Source: CAVVST01 sp963750995
Lineage (GTDB): Bacteria; Acidobacteriota; Vicinamibacteria; Vicinamibacterales; UBA2999
Length of the DNA stretch: 64,000 bases
NCBI GenBank assembly: GCA_963750995.1
Contig: CAVVST010000004.1
Location: 620,001-684,000 of the forward strand
Reading direction: 5' to 3'
This document shows positions 1 through 8,859 of the stretch, piece by piece. The notes below the pieces were generated by a model. The model was not told where the DNA came from, ran no database searches, and saw only the letters and a program-made list of their open reading frames with translations. How positions within the stretch are numbered: position 1 is the stretch's first letter; each line of letters opens with the position of its first letter. Both the position numbers and the translations under genes were made by a program.

Positions 1-245
1 CAGCTTCACGGCGAGCTCGTCGATCTTGATGTTCAGCGTCACCGGAATATCGAGGACGCTACCGGCGCGCCGGTAGCGCGCCGCTTCAAATCCAGACAGA
101 TGCCATGGCCGGCGAGCTCGACGCGGCCGTTCCTGGCCGTCGTGTGCAGCTCGCCCGCAAGTTCCGGCCGGTACCGTTGCGCCAGGTCCTGAATCAGCGC
201 GGTGACGAAATCATGAACCCTGGGCGGTTGCCAAAATGTCTCCAA
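1..245 (-). pseudogene. Decayed, truncated copy of the small protein gene at 8523-8843
   Basis: The readable part (39-245) encodes 68 residues. Most of them match the 106-residue protein at 8523-8843, including the shared stretch FVTALIQDLxQRYRPExAGELHT and the later DLKxRxTGAPVAS. The DNA match continues to base 1, but one base is missing near position 50 compared with the intact copy, so the C-terminal strand region is out of frame. The N-terminus (METFWQPPRVH) is unrelated to that of the intact copy, so the duplication starts inside the gene. It runs off the window edge. Function unknown; most likely a broken paralogue. Confidence 0.7.
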
Positions 246-376
246 AACTCCGGTGGAATCGGGAGGATGGCGGTAGACTCGCGAGAACTGACAGAACGCG
301 GTAAGGCGTTGCGATTCAAACTCTTAGAGCCAGAAGTGACGCGCCATCAACAAGTTAGAGATGGTCGCTCGTAGAA

Positions 377-399
377 TTCGAATCCCTGCCTCACCGCCA
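377..399 (+). other. tRNA-Ser 3'-end fragment, possible attachment site
   Basis: The 23 bases begin with the T-loop TTCGAAT, continue with a T-stem 3' strand and an acceptor strand CCTCACC, then discriminator G and CCA, as expected for the last third of a bacterial tRNA-Ser. The five bases before the loop (TAGAA) cannot pair with the T-stem 3' strand, and no D-arm or anticodon arm is present upstream. It is therefore only a 3' end, the usual scar left by tRNA-targeting integrases. The rest of 246-647 shows no gene. Confidence 0.5.
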
Positions 400-647
400 G
401 TTAAGTCTAGCCAGCGATCTTTCCTCGGAGACACTCCCCGTCTCCAGAATGTCACCAGAATCCGCAGGACTGCGGGCTGATCGAGCAGCCGAATCGCGCT
501 GACTCCGTCGAAATCTGTGACATCGACGTCGAAACCGCCTCGATTTCAGATCACTGGCCCCTTTGCGGCTCGATTCGCGCCTTAGGTACTGACGGGGGCC
601 TGGCGCAGGGCGCGCCGACAGCTGAAAGCGCTGCGGGCGGTGAAATC

Positions 648-1594
648 ATGATCAAACACCTAGGGCGTGGCATGGTATTGACGATGCTTCTCGCGTCAGC
701 GGCGGTCGCACAACCGCGGGTCGAGAAGAATGTTGTCTTTGGGATGTACTCGGGTTTGGCGCTCTTGATGGACGTTTATCATCCCGTTCAATCAAACGGC
801 TTGGGAGTGATCGTCATTCAAGGCAGTGGCTGGTATATGCCGCAGCGGTACGACGCCCCTGCGCTCAAGGACGATCCGTTTCCCGCGGAGTACGGCCGTC
901 GGTTCGCTGAAGCCGGCTACAGGGCCTTTCTCATCAACCACCGCGCCTCTCCTCGGTTCCGATACCCGGCCGCCATAGAAGACGCACAGCGCGGTGTCCG
1001 GTTTATCCGGCACAACGCGAGCGGCTATGGGATTGATGGACGGCGCCTCGGGGCCTGGGGCGCCTCATCTGGTGGTCATCTCGCGGCTCTCCTTGGAACG
1101 TTGGACGGCACCGGGGATCCTAACGACTCCGACCCGGTGAATCGCGAGAGCGCGAAGGTTCAAGCAGTCGTGGCACTCTTTCCCCCCACCGACCTGCCTT
1201 CGTTCCCGCGTTCGATAGGCACCACGGGTGTTGGCATGTTCATGGGTTTTTTCTATCCCGACCCCAGGTTTTTTCCTCCGGGCTTTATTCGTCCGGACCA
1301 GCCCGAGATCAAGGCGTATCGAGATGCATCCCCGACGACCCACGTGACTCGGGATGACGCCCCCTTTCTGCTGATCCATGGCGACGCCGATGTCGTCGTT
1401 CCGCTTCAGCAATCAGAAGTCATGGAACAGAAACTAACGTCGGCGGGCGTCGCGGTTCGGTTGATCCAGTACCCGGCGGCAACCACGGGCCCGGTTTTTT
1501 CTTTATCGGACCGAGGGCAAACGATCCTCGCCGGCCCGATGACTTCGGTGAGGCGCGAAAATGGTTCGATCAGTATTTGCAGGCTATTCAGTAG
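648..1594 (+). CDS. Secreted alpha/beta-hydrolase (esterase/lipase), apparent frameshift
   Basis: A signal peptide (residues 1-21, ending AVAQ) is followed by a BD-FAE/acetyl-esterase-like alpha/beta-hydrolase fold. The nucleophile elbow is GASSG (Ser140) and the acid loop is HGDAD (about residues 244-248). The frame opened at 648 runs on to 2177 as nonsense after residue about 275. Restoring one missing base near 1474 gives YPGGNHGPG, which supplies the catalytic His at about residue 280, and an end EARKWFDQYLQAIQ with a stop at 1592-1594. The true product is about 315 aa, a normal length for the family. It converges with the kinase gene and overlaps its end by 11 bp. Substrate cannot be told. 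Confidence 0.8.
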
Positions 1595-4508
1595 ACTCGC
1601 CGCCTGGCTTCCAGTTGACGATGACTGTTATCGGCGAAGGGCTCGGATCTTCCGGAAGGATGCTCATCAGGAAGCGCTGACCGTCGGCGGAAACCACGTA
1701 CTGCTGGCGGTCGCGGCCCTGCACCGCTCCGCCGACCCTCGTGGCGAACAGTGGAACTGCCGCACCGGCCTCGAGAGTCTGACCGTCTGGAGCGAATCGG
1801 ATCGGAACTGCGATCAGTCGGCCGTCCAGCGCAACGTAAAACAATTCTCTTCCGTCGCGCCGCCACCGCACCTGCGCGCCGCCATTAGTGGAGATGACTT
1901 CTTTGCGTCCGGGTCCGGGGAATGGCTGGACGTAAATCTCGAAGCGGCCGGTCTCGTTCGACTGGTATGCGATCCACCTGCCGTCGGGCGAGAATTGCGC
2001 GTCCTTCTCTTCAAAGCTCGTTTCGACGACCGGGAATGGCTTACGGTCTCCATGCAGAGGCAACGCCCAGACGTCTGCGCCCGCCTTCGGATCGAAAGCC
2101 CGATAGAGCAGGAATCGCCCGTCGAGCGACCAGTCCGATGGATCCGATGCTATTTTGCCCTGCGTCGTTGCGAGTAGCAGTTCCTCTTTGCCACCGTTCG
2201 TCGGCTTCCGGTAGAGGTCGACCATCCCCTGTGTGGTTAGCGAGCTGAACGCGATCTGGCTTCCATCTGGAGACCAGACCGGATCAAGATTAATCGTCGC
2301 GTTGGAGGTGAACCGCGTCAGCACGTCGCGGTCGAGCGAAAGCAGCCAGATATCCGGAGGCCCGATATTCACTCCTCGCGCCAGGGCCACCTGGCGGCCA
2401 TTCGGTGAAAGCGACGGTCTGAATCCAGGATTCGGATCGCCCACCCTCCCAATCTCCTTTCCGGACCGGTCAAACCAGACCAGCGGCCGAGCCTGAAGGG
2501 AGAGATCCGCCGAACCAGTGCGATAGACGACGGTACCGGTGGTGGACACTGACACTGCCGCGACGGATGTCGAGGACATTACCTGTTCGGCCACTTTAAA
2601 CGCGGTCCCGGTCAGCACGAGCCGGACCGGATCGAACGCCTGTGCAAACATGGTCCGTTGGCGGAGGAAGAGCAGATATCCCGAAGGGACATAGACCGCG
2701 GCCGCGTCTGCATCCATCAAGCGCCGAGTCTCCGATCCATCAAGCCGACCGATATACACGGCAGGTGGGTTGAGGTTGGGCGTGTGGTAGAGGAAGTGAC
2801 GGCCATCTGGAAGGAACTGCGGGAACTGGTGCACGAGTGCCGGTGCCTCCACCCGCGTCACCGCAGACGCTTCACCGCCAGTGGAGGAGATGCGGAGGAT
2901 GGGCCCCGGTCCGGACAGGGTCGAGAAGAGAATCGTGCCGTCGCGGTTCCACGTGCCGCCGGTACCGAGTGGAAAGGTCCCCAGCGCCTGCAGCGATCCA
3001 CTGTCGATGTCGATGCGCTTGAGCTGGTTGTCGGTCGAGGTAAAGAACCCGACAGTCCGGCTGTCTGCCGACCAGAACGGCGCCATGGCGCCGTCGGTTC
3101 CGCCCAATGGCGTTGCCGTGGTGGAATCGAGCGGACGCAACCAGAGCATGGATCGGCCCTCCGACGTGGCGACGAACACAATCCTCTGGCCGTCGGGCGA
3201 AATCGCCAGCGACACGGGGTCGGTCGTCGTCGGCGTGTTGATCTCGAAGCGCAGTTCGCCCGCGGGTGGCGCGGGACGAAGCGCCCAGACAGCGATTGCA
3301 ACCGCAAGCGCCGCGACGAGCGCCAGCGCCGATGCCCATGCGAACCGCTCCTGTTGTCCGGAAGTCGTCTGCGCCGCGGGGATGTCGAGTTGTGGTCCGC
3401 TCAGCGCCTCGTCGATTTCGAGACGGGCCATCGAGGCGTCGGAGAGGCGTCCTTTTGGGTCTTTCGCGAGACAGCGACGAAGGAGCCGGCGGATCGGCGC
3501 CGGTGTCTCGTCCGTCAGTGCGTGCCAGTCGGGCTCCCCTCTGATGACTGCGGCTAACGTCTCAGACACGTCCTGCCCGGAGAACGCGCGGACGCCGGAC
3601 AGCATCTCGTAGAGCACGCACCCGAATGCCCACATGTCGGCGCGCTTGTCCGCGGGCCTGCCGCGTGCCTGCTCCGGAGCCATGTACTCCGCCGTGCCGA
3701 CGATGAGGCCAGGCTGCGTCGCGGCGGGATTGTGGGCGGTGGGTGATTGGGACGGATCGGCGCCGATCGATTTCGGTTCCGGTACCTTCGCCAATCCGAA
3801 GTCCAGCACTTTGACGGTGCCGTCCGCGCGGACTTTGATATTGGCGGGCTTCAAATCGCGATGAACGATCCCGCGCTCGTGCGCCGCCTCGATCGCTTCT
3901 GCGATTTGCCGTGCGATGGGCAGCGCCTCGTCGAGCGGCATGCGGCCGCGCGCGATCCGATCGGCCAGCGTCGGCCCTTCGACCAGTTCCAGCACCAGCG
4001 CGTGCACCGCCGCCTGATCTGAGCTTGTCGAAGGGGCTTGTTCGAACCCGTAAATCGCCGCGATGTTCGGATGGTTGAGTGAAGCCAGGACGTGCGCTTC
4101 ACGCTTAAAGCGGGCCACCCGATCGGTGTCGAGCGCGAAGAGTTCCGGCAGGATCTTGACCGCGACGTCGCGATTCAGCTTGGTGTCGCGAGCGCGATAC
4201 ACATCGCCCATCCCGCCAACCCCCAGCGGGGCCAGAATTTCGTAGGTGGCGATGTGTCGTCCAACCAGCGACTTGGTGCGATCGTCCGTCGTCGCGGCCG
4301 CGACGAGCGCGCTCGCACCGACTTCCCAGGCTGGCGAGACCAGGAAATCTCCGGCCTTGTTCTGGGCAGCAACCAGCCGTTCGACGTCAGCTCGTAGTGT
4401 CTGGTCTCCGCCGCAGGCCGCTTCGACGAACGACTCCCGTTCACTCGCTGCGCGCTCCAGCGCAGCGTGATAGATCTCCTCGATTCTCCGCCATCTCTCA
4501 GCGTTCAT
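1584..4508 (-). CDS. Transmembrane Ser/Thr protein kinase with TolB/WD40-like sensor propeller
   Basis: About 974 aa. Residues 85-350 form a PknB-type kinase: glycine loop GVGGMG, VAVK lysine, HRDLKPAN catalytic loop and DFGLAK. One transmembrane helix (about 390-412) is followed by a C-terminal propeller with repeated SPDG motifs (for example SPDGQRI, SPDGSQIAF, SPDGRWIAY), presumably outside the membrane. The start is ATG at 4508, or GTG at 4511. Either way it overlaps the stop of the upstream sigma-factor gene (TGATG), so the two are translationally coupled. This sigma/kinase pairing is very common in Acidobacteriota and suggests phosphorylation control of the sigma factor or its targets; the signal sensed is unknown. 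Confidence 0.93.
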   Translation of the reverse strand: MNAERWRRIEEIYHAALERAASERESFVEAACGGDQTLRADVERLVAAQNKAGDFLVSPAWEVGASALVAAATTDDRTKSLVGRHIATYEILAPLGVGGMGDVYRARDTKLNRDVAVKILPELFALDTDRVARFKREAHVLASLNHPNIAAIYGFEQAPSTSSDQAAVHALVLELVEGPTLADRIARGRMPLDEALPIARQIAEAIEAAHERGIVHRDLKPANIKVRADGTVKVLDFGLAKVPEPKSIGADPSQSPTAHNPAATQPGLIVGTAEYMAPEQARGRPADKRADMWAFGCVLYEMLSGVRAFSGQDVSETLAAVIRGEPDWHALTDETPAPIRRLLRRCLAKDPKGRLSDASMARLEIDEALSGPQLDIPAAQTTSGQQERFAWASALALVAALAVAIAVWALRPAPPAGELRFEINTPTTTDPVSLAISPDGQRIVFVATSEGRSMLWLRPLDSTTATPLGGTDGAMAPFWSADSRTVGFFTSTDNQLKRIDIDSGSLQALGTFPLGTGGTWNRDGTILFSTLSGPGPILRISSTGGEASAVTRVEAPALVHQFPQFLPDGRHFLYHTPNLNPPAVYIGRLDGSETRRLMDADAAAVYVPSGYLLFLRQRTMFAQAFDPVRLVLTGTAFKVAEQVMSSTSVAAVSVSTTGTVVYRTGSADLSLQARPLVWFDRSGKEIGRVGDPNPGFRPSLSPNGRQVALARGVNIGPPDIWLLSLDRDVLTRFTSNATINLDPVWSPDGSQIAFSSLTTQGMVDLYRKPTNGGKEELLLATTQGKIASDPSDWSLDGRFLLYRAFDPKAGADVWALPLHGDRKPFPVVETSFEEKDAQFSPDGRWIAYQSNETGRFEIYVQPFPGPGRKEVISTNGGAQVRWRRDGRELFYVALDGRLIAVPIRFAPDGQTLEAGAAVPLFATRVGGAVQGRDRQQYVVSADGQRFLMSILPEDPSPSPITVIVNWKPGGESTE

Positions 4509-5089
4509 CACCCAGGTTCTTTCCCCTGAGTAAGCTCACAGTACAGCCACGCTCGCGCCAGGCTCCATTCCCGCTTCACCGTCCGGGGCGAGATCTTCAA
4601 GACTTCAGCCGTTTCCTCTACCGTCAGACCTCCAAAGAACCTCAACTCGACAATCTCGCTCTTGCGCGGATCGCGCGTCGCCAGCGCGTTCAATGCATCG
4701 TCGATAGCGATGAGATCCGGCGTTCGTTCCTGCGGGACGACGGCTGCCTCGTCGAATGAGATTGTGAGTGCGTGCCCTCCACGTTTGCTCGTGCGGTGAC
4801 GGCGAGCGTGATCGACCAGGGTGCGCCGCATCAGCCGCGCCGAGACACCGAAAAAATGAGCCCGGTCCTGCCAGTGGACGCCGCGCCAGTCGATCAACCG
4901 GAGGTAGACCTCATTGATCAGGGCGGTCGGCTGCAGCGTGTGGCCCGCAGGCTCTTGCCCCATATAGCGTCTAGCCAGTCGGCGCAACTCCGCGTTGACG
5001 AGAGGAACTAGCTTTTCGAGGGCGGCGGGGTCGCCTCCGCCCCACGCCTGAAGCAGGCGCGTCACCTCGGATGGGAGAGGGGCTGTCAT
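4508..5089 (-). CDS. ECF-type RNA polymerase sigma factor (TIGR02999-like)
   Basis: 193 aa if started at ATG 5089 (MTAPLPSEVTRLLQAW). Region 2 is recognisable in LRRLARRYM...LINEVYLRLIDW...FFGVSARLMRRTLVDHAR, and region 4 in VELRFFGGLTVEETAEVLKISPRTVKREWSLARAWL. The linker has the HARRHRTSKRGG stretch typical of the planctomycete/acidobacterial subfamily often annotated as sigma-70 X6. An upstream extension to 5134 has no homology-like content and was not used. The stop overlaps the start of the Ser/Thr kinase gene. Expected to direct RNA polymerase to stress or envelope genes; targets cannot be identified here. Confidence 0.92.
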   Translation of the reverse strand: MTAPLPSEVTRLLQAWGGGDPAALEKLVPLVNAELRRLARRYMGQEPAGHTLQPTALINEVYLRLIDWRGVHWQDRAHFFGVSARLMRRTLVDHARRHRTSKRGGHALTISFDEAAVVPQERTPDLIAIDDALNALATRDPRKSEIVELRFFGGLTVEETAEVLKISPRTVKREWSLARAWLYCELTQGKEPG

Positions 5090-5315
5090 CGCGCTGACGT
5101 GCCCCATGCTATGCCTGGGTCCAACCGGGCGCAATCACGGGTCCGACCTTTGGTGGCGCAGCCATCCCGTCAGGGTGGGATCATCCATCTGCAACCACCC
5201 GGCGTTTCCGCCCAGCACTATCAAGTGCGTCTCACGATCAGGAGCGCGGCCTGTGACGGTTGAACTGGTTCGAGAAATCGCCACTGACTTGAGGGTTGCC
5301 GCGATCGTCGGTCAC

Positions 5316-5344
5316 TTGGAATCGTTACTCGGCGCGGCTAGACT
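5316..5344 (+). promoter_or_regulatory. Sigma-70-like promoter of the sensor kinase, leaderless
   Basis: TTGGAA (5316-5321) and TAGACT (5339-5344) are separated by exactly 17 bases. The predicted transcription start falls at about 5351, directly before ATG 5352, and there is no Shine-Dalgarno sequence there. This decides the start chosen for the kinase gene. Confidence 0.55.
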
Positions 5345-5351
5345 GCCACCG

Positions 5352-7181
5352 ATGAGCGCGAAGCCATCCGAGGCCAACGACCACTACCGCCTCCTCGTCG
5401 AATCGTCGCCCGATGGCATGCTGCTCGTCCGTGATCAACACGTCGAATTCCTGAACCCGGCCGCGGCGCGCGTGTTGGGGGCGTCAGATCCGGCGCAGAT
5501 GCTCGGGATGCCGCTCCTTGACATCTTTCACCGAGAGAGCCAGGGCGCGGTCGAGGAGCGCATCGCCCGCGCGCTCCGCGGCGAGCGCTTGCCGCCGGTC
5601 GAAGAAAAGATCGTGAGGTTGGATGGCTGCGTGACCGACGTCGAGGTCAACTTGGCGCTGATCCCGGTTCGCGAGGGCCGCGAGATTCAGGTGACCATGC
5701 GAGTTCTCGAGCGTAAGCAACGCGAGGCGCTGCTGCACGAAAGCGAGGAGCGGCTCAGGCTCGCATTCGCCGGGGCTCAGGAGGGCGTGTGGGACTGGAA
5801 CGTCGAAACGGGTGACGTCGTCTATTCGCCGCGGTGGAAGCAGATGCTCGGCTATGCGGACGACGAGATCGAATCACATGTCAGTACGTGGGAGCAGTTG
5901 CTGCACCCCGATGACAGATCGCGTGCGGAAGCGCTGTACGAGGCGGTCAAAGGCGGCCAGCCGACCTACGAGGGTGAATTCCAGCTCCGTCATAAGGACG
6001 GGCATTACGTCACCGTCCTTACTCGCGGTCTCCCGATCCGTCGGGAAGAGGACGGCCGGCTGGTGCGGATCGTCGGAACCCATCTCGACATCACCCAGAA
6101 AAAGCGAACCGAACAGGCCCTGCACGAGAGCGAGGAACGCCTGACGCTGGCGTTCGCTGGAGCGCAGGAGGGCATCTGGGACTGGAATCTCGAGACCAAT
6201 ACCGTCGTCTACTCGTCTCGATGGAAGCAGATGCTGGGCTACGGCGATGACGAGATCGAACCTCATATCAGTGCGTGGGAGCGGCTGGTACATCCTGACG
6301 ACAGGGCGACCGCCGACCGGGCGCACGAGAGCGTTACACGGGGCCAACCGACCTATGAGGCTGAGTTCCGCCTCCGTCACAAGGACGGGCATTACGTTCA
6401 CGTGCTGTCGCGCGGATTCCCTGTTCGTCTGGACCCCGGCGGTCCCGTCATCCGAATCGTCGGCACCCACTTCGATCTCACCGAGCGCAGGAAGCGGGAA
6501 GCAGAGCGTGCCCGCACCGAGCTTCTGGCCCACCTCGTGTTCGTGCAGGAAGACGAGCGCCGGCGAATCGCACGAGACATGCACGACCAGTTCGGCGAGC
6601 AGTTGACGGCCTTGAGCCTTCGAATTGCGCTGCTCAAGGAGGCATGCGACAACCGGGGCGATCTCGCAGGTCACCTGGAGGCGCTCGACACGATCGCCCA
6701 GCGTCTCGATCGGGACGTCGAGCTGCTCGTCTGGCAGCTGCGGCCAACAGCACTGGACGATCTCGGCCTGCGGGCTGCGCTGACCAACTACATTCAAGAG
6801 TGGTCGCAGCATGCCAATATCGAGGCCGAGCTGCACACGTCGGGGCTCCTCGACGATCGCCTTGCGCCGGAAGTTGAAACAGCGCTGTACCGAATCGCGC
6901 AGGAAGCGCTCAACAACGTCGCCAAACACTCGCGCGCCCGGCGCGTGGAGGTGATCCTCGAACGGCGGGCAGATTGCGTGCTGCTGATCCTCGAGGACGA
7001 CGGCGTGGGTTTCGAGCCGGCGAATTCTGCTGCCGGCCGGCACGGATTCGGACTCGTCGGCATGCAGGAGCGCGCCGCGCTCGTGGGCGCCAGCCTCGAG
7101 ATCGAATCAACCCCAGGCCATGGGGCCACAATCCTCGTGCGGATGGCGGTGCCGGCGGGCCAGACCCAGCCGGCAGGGTAA
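5352..7181 (+). CDS. Soluble PAS-domain sensor histidine kinase, NarL/DesK type
   Basis: 609 aa from ATG 5352. Order: one PAS domain (about 8-125), then two near-identical PAS/PAC units (about 130-255 and 259-380, each with FAGAQEGxWDWNxET and SxRWKQMLGY), then a HisKA_3 dimerisation helix with the phospho-acceptor His in RDMHDQFGEQL (about residue 411), then an HATPase_c domain (EALNNVAKHSRA, DDGVGFEP, GFGLVGMQERA). No membrane segment is visible, so it is probably a cytosolic sensor, perhaps of a redox, heme or small-molecule signal through PAS. The open frame extends upstream to 5106 but a leaderless promoter points to 5352. The response regulator follows after two bases. Confidence 0.9.
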   Translation: MSAKPSEANDHYRLLVESSPDGMLLVRDQHVEFLNPAAARVLGASDPAQMLGMPLLDIFHRESQGAVEERIARALRGERLPPVEEKIVRLDGCVTDVEVNLALIPVREGREIQVTMRVLERKQREALLHESEERLRLAFAGAQEGVWDWNVETGDVVYSPRWKQMLGYADDEIESHVSTWEQLLHPDDRSRAEALYEAVKGGQPTYEGEFQLRHKDGHYVTVLTRGLPIRREEDGRLVRIVGTHLDITQKKRTEQALHESEERLTLAFAGAQEGIWDWNLETNTVVYSSRWKQMLGYGDDEIEPHISAWERLVHPDDRATADRAHESVTRGQPTYEAEFRLRHKDGHYVHVLSRGFPVRLDPGGPVIRIVGTHFDLTERRKREAERARTELLAHLVFVQEDERRRIARDMHDQFGEQLTALSLRIALLKEACDNRGDLAGHLEALDTIAQRLDRDVELLVWQLRPTALDDLGLRAALTNYIQEWSQHANIEAELHTSGLLDDRLAPEVETALYRIAQEALNNVAKHSRARRVEVILERRADCVLLILEDDGVGFEPANSAAGRHGFGLVGMQERAALVGASLEIESTPGHGATILVRMAVPAGQTQPAG

Positions 7182-7183
7182 TC

Positions 7184-7858
7184 GTGCCTGAGATGGCGGA
7201 AGGATCTCGGACGCTGCGCATTCTCCTCGCGGACGATCACGTCACCGTGCGACACGGGCTGAAGTTGCTGATCGATGGCCAACCGGACATGAAGGTGATC
7301 GCGGAAGCCAGCGACGGTGATGCCGCCGTACAACAGGCCCTGGAGTTGAAACCGGACGTCGTCGTCATGGACATTTCGATGCCCAACATGAACGGGCTCG
7401 TCGCCACGCGTGAGATCAAAAAGGCGCAGCCTGACGCGGTGATCATCACGCTGACGCGGCATGCGGATGACGCGTATCTCCAGGAGCTGCTCCGAGCCGG
7501 CGTCGCGGGCTATGTGCTCAAGCGCAGCGCTCCGACGGAGCTCCTGCATGCCATCCGAGGCGTTGCGGCAGGGGGCCAGTACCTGGATTCGACGCTGACC
7601 GCGCGAGTGACCGCTGGATTCATCACCGCGAAAGGAGGGCGCACCAGGAAATCCGCGCCGGCTCTCACGGATCGCGAGGCGCAAGTGCTGCGCTTGATTG
7701 CGGCGGGGTATGGAAACAAGGAAGTAGCCGCGCAGCTGGCGCTCAGCCCCAAGACTGTCGAAGCCCACAAGGCGAACGCCATGCGTAAACTCGAACTGAG
7801 CGGGCGTATCGACATTGTAAAATATGCAGTCCTGCAGGGCTGGCTCGACAATACGTAA
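7184..7858 (+). CDS. NarL/FixJ-family response regulator
   Basis: 224 aa. A receiver domain (residues 10-125) has acidic pocket ADD and the phosphorylated Asp in VVMDISMP (about residue 63). A LuxR-type HTH follows (LTDREAQVLRLIAAGYGNKEVAAQLALSPKTVEAHK). GTG 7184 was chosen because AGGG lies five bases upstream at 7175-7178; ATG 7193 is the alternative. It follows the histidine kinase directly, so the two form a two-component system. The output genes are not known; the sigma-54-like gene 130 bp downstream is on the same strand. Confidence 0.9.
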   Translation: MPEMAEGSRTLRILLADDHVTVRHGLKLLIDGQPDMKVIAEASDGDAAVQQALELKPDVVVMDISMPNMNGLVATREIKKAQPDAVIITLTRHADDAYLQELLRAGVAGYVLKRSAPTELLHAIRGVAAGGQYLDSTLTARVTAGFITAKGGRTRKSAPALTDREAQVLRLIAAGYGNKEVAAQLALSPKTVEAHKANAMRKLELSGRIDIVKYAVLQGWLDNT

Positions 7859-7987
7859 GTCAGTAATACGCAAGTAATAGCGCGTTCACTAAGGGATATC
7901 CCCTAGACCTGCCACGGCATCCTCCCGATAGCGGTCCTGCTTGCCTCGGGCATAGATTCACGTCGTTCAACCAGGCGGGAGGAGTCG

Positions 7988-8482
7988 TTGGAGAATCCGC
8001 GCAGACTCTTCTCCAGAGTCAGCCCAGTCACCGCGCCGGACGCCTCGATGTCGCCCCGCAAGGACGATTCGAGCGACTGGTTCTCGGTTTATAGGGATCT
8101 GAACCTAGCCCGCAGCCTCAAGGCGAACCTGCTCGTCGTCGGTTCCGAGCGGCTGGTTTCGAGTCTCGTCAGCTCACTGGTAGCCGACGTCAACCCTGAC
8201 TTCATGATTCAGTGTCGTGACGGTCTGTTCCGGCTGCCGCCGAAACCCTCGCAGTCCGGGATTGTGGTCTTGCGTGACGTGGAAGCCTTGGAGAAGGTGG
8301 AGCAACTTCGCTTCCTCGACTGGGTGGATTCCCCGAGCAACCGGCTCCAGGTGGTCAGCACCGCGTCTGCGCCGCTCCTGTGGCTGGTCGAGGACCGCAA
8401 ATTCGACGCCACGCTCTATTACCGGTTGAACACGGTCTACATCGATCTCACCGTCGAGAGATTACGCCGCGCCGTCTTGTAG
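7988..8482 (+). CDS. Small degenerate sigma-54-activator-like AAA protein
   Basis: 164 aa starting at TTG 7988, three bases after GGAGGAG. The C-terminal half follows the pattern of sigma-54 interaction AAA domains: GIVVLRDVEALEKVEQLRFLDW matches the Walker B/sensor region, LQVVSTASAPLL the sensor I region, and FDATLYYRLNTVYIDL the conserved FRxDLYYRLN block. There is no Walker A lysine motif and no GAFTGA loop, so it should neither hydrolyse ATP normally nor contact sigma-54. No HTH is present. It may be a regulatory partner of other AAA activators. Placed just downstream of the two-component genes with a 129-bp gap. Confidence 0.65.
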   Translation: MENPRRLFSRVSPVTAPDASMSPRKDDSSDWFSVYRDLNLARSLKANLLVVGSERLVSSLVSSLVADVNPDFMIQCRDGLFRLPPKPSQSGIVVLRDVEALEKVEQLRFLDWVDSPSNRLQVVSTASAPLLWLVEDRKFDATLYYRLNTVYIDLTVERLRRAVL

Positions 8483-8522
8483 TCGCGACTCAGGGCGAAG
8501 CAGCTTTTCGGGCGGTCGTCGT

Positions 8523-8843
8523 TCAGCGTACGACATCGAGCTTGATGGTCCCGGGCTGCAGTTTCACCGCTAACTCGTCGACCTTGATGCTCAGCGAAAC
8601 CGGGATGTCGAGCGACGCTACCGGGGCGCCGGTATCACGGTGCTTCAGGTCCAGCCTTATGCCGTGACCCACCAATTCCACCCGGCCATTCATGATCTTC
8701 GTGTGCAGCTCGCCGGCGATCTCCGGCCGGTACCTCTGGGACAGATCCTGAATCAGCGCCGTCACGAACTCTTGAATCTTGGGAACGACCGTGCCGTTGA
8801 CGTCGCGGCCGATCGTGTCGATGAACGTATTGACGTCGGACAT
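8523..8843 (-). CDS. Conserved small hypothetical protein, last gene of the small-protein operon
   Basis: 106 aa, no signal peptide or transmembrane helix. The N-terminal half is helical (MSDVNTFIDTIGRDVNGTV, then FVTALIQDLSQRYRPEIAGE). The C-terminal half looks beta-rich (NGRVELVGHGIRLDLKHRD, SLDIPVSLSIKVDELAVKL). The alternation suggests a small soluble sandwich protein. It lies 16 bp after the gene at 8860-9087 and is probably co-transcribed with it. A broken copy sits at the left window edge, so the family has been duplicated. I do not recognise a named family. Confidence 0.7.
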   Translation of the reverse strand: MSDVNTFIDTIGRDVNGTVVPKIQEFVTALIQDLSQRYRPEIAGELHTKIMNGRVELVGHGIRLDLKHRDTGAPVASLDIPVSLSIKVDELAVKLQPGTIKLDVVR

Positions 8844-8859
8844 GCGGGTAAGCTCCAGA

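Noticed and set aside
280..399. Complete tRNA-Ser
   Set aside because: The T-stem 5' strand does not pair and no D- or anticodon arm is present; only the 3' end exists.
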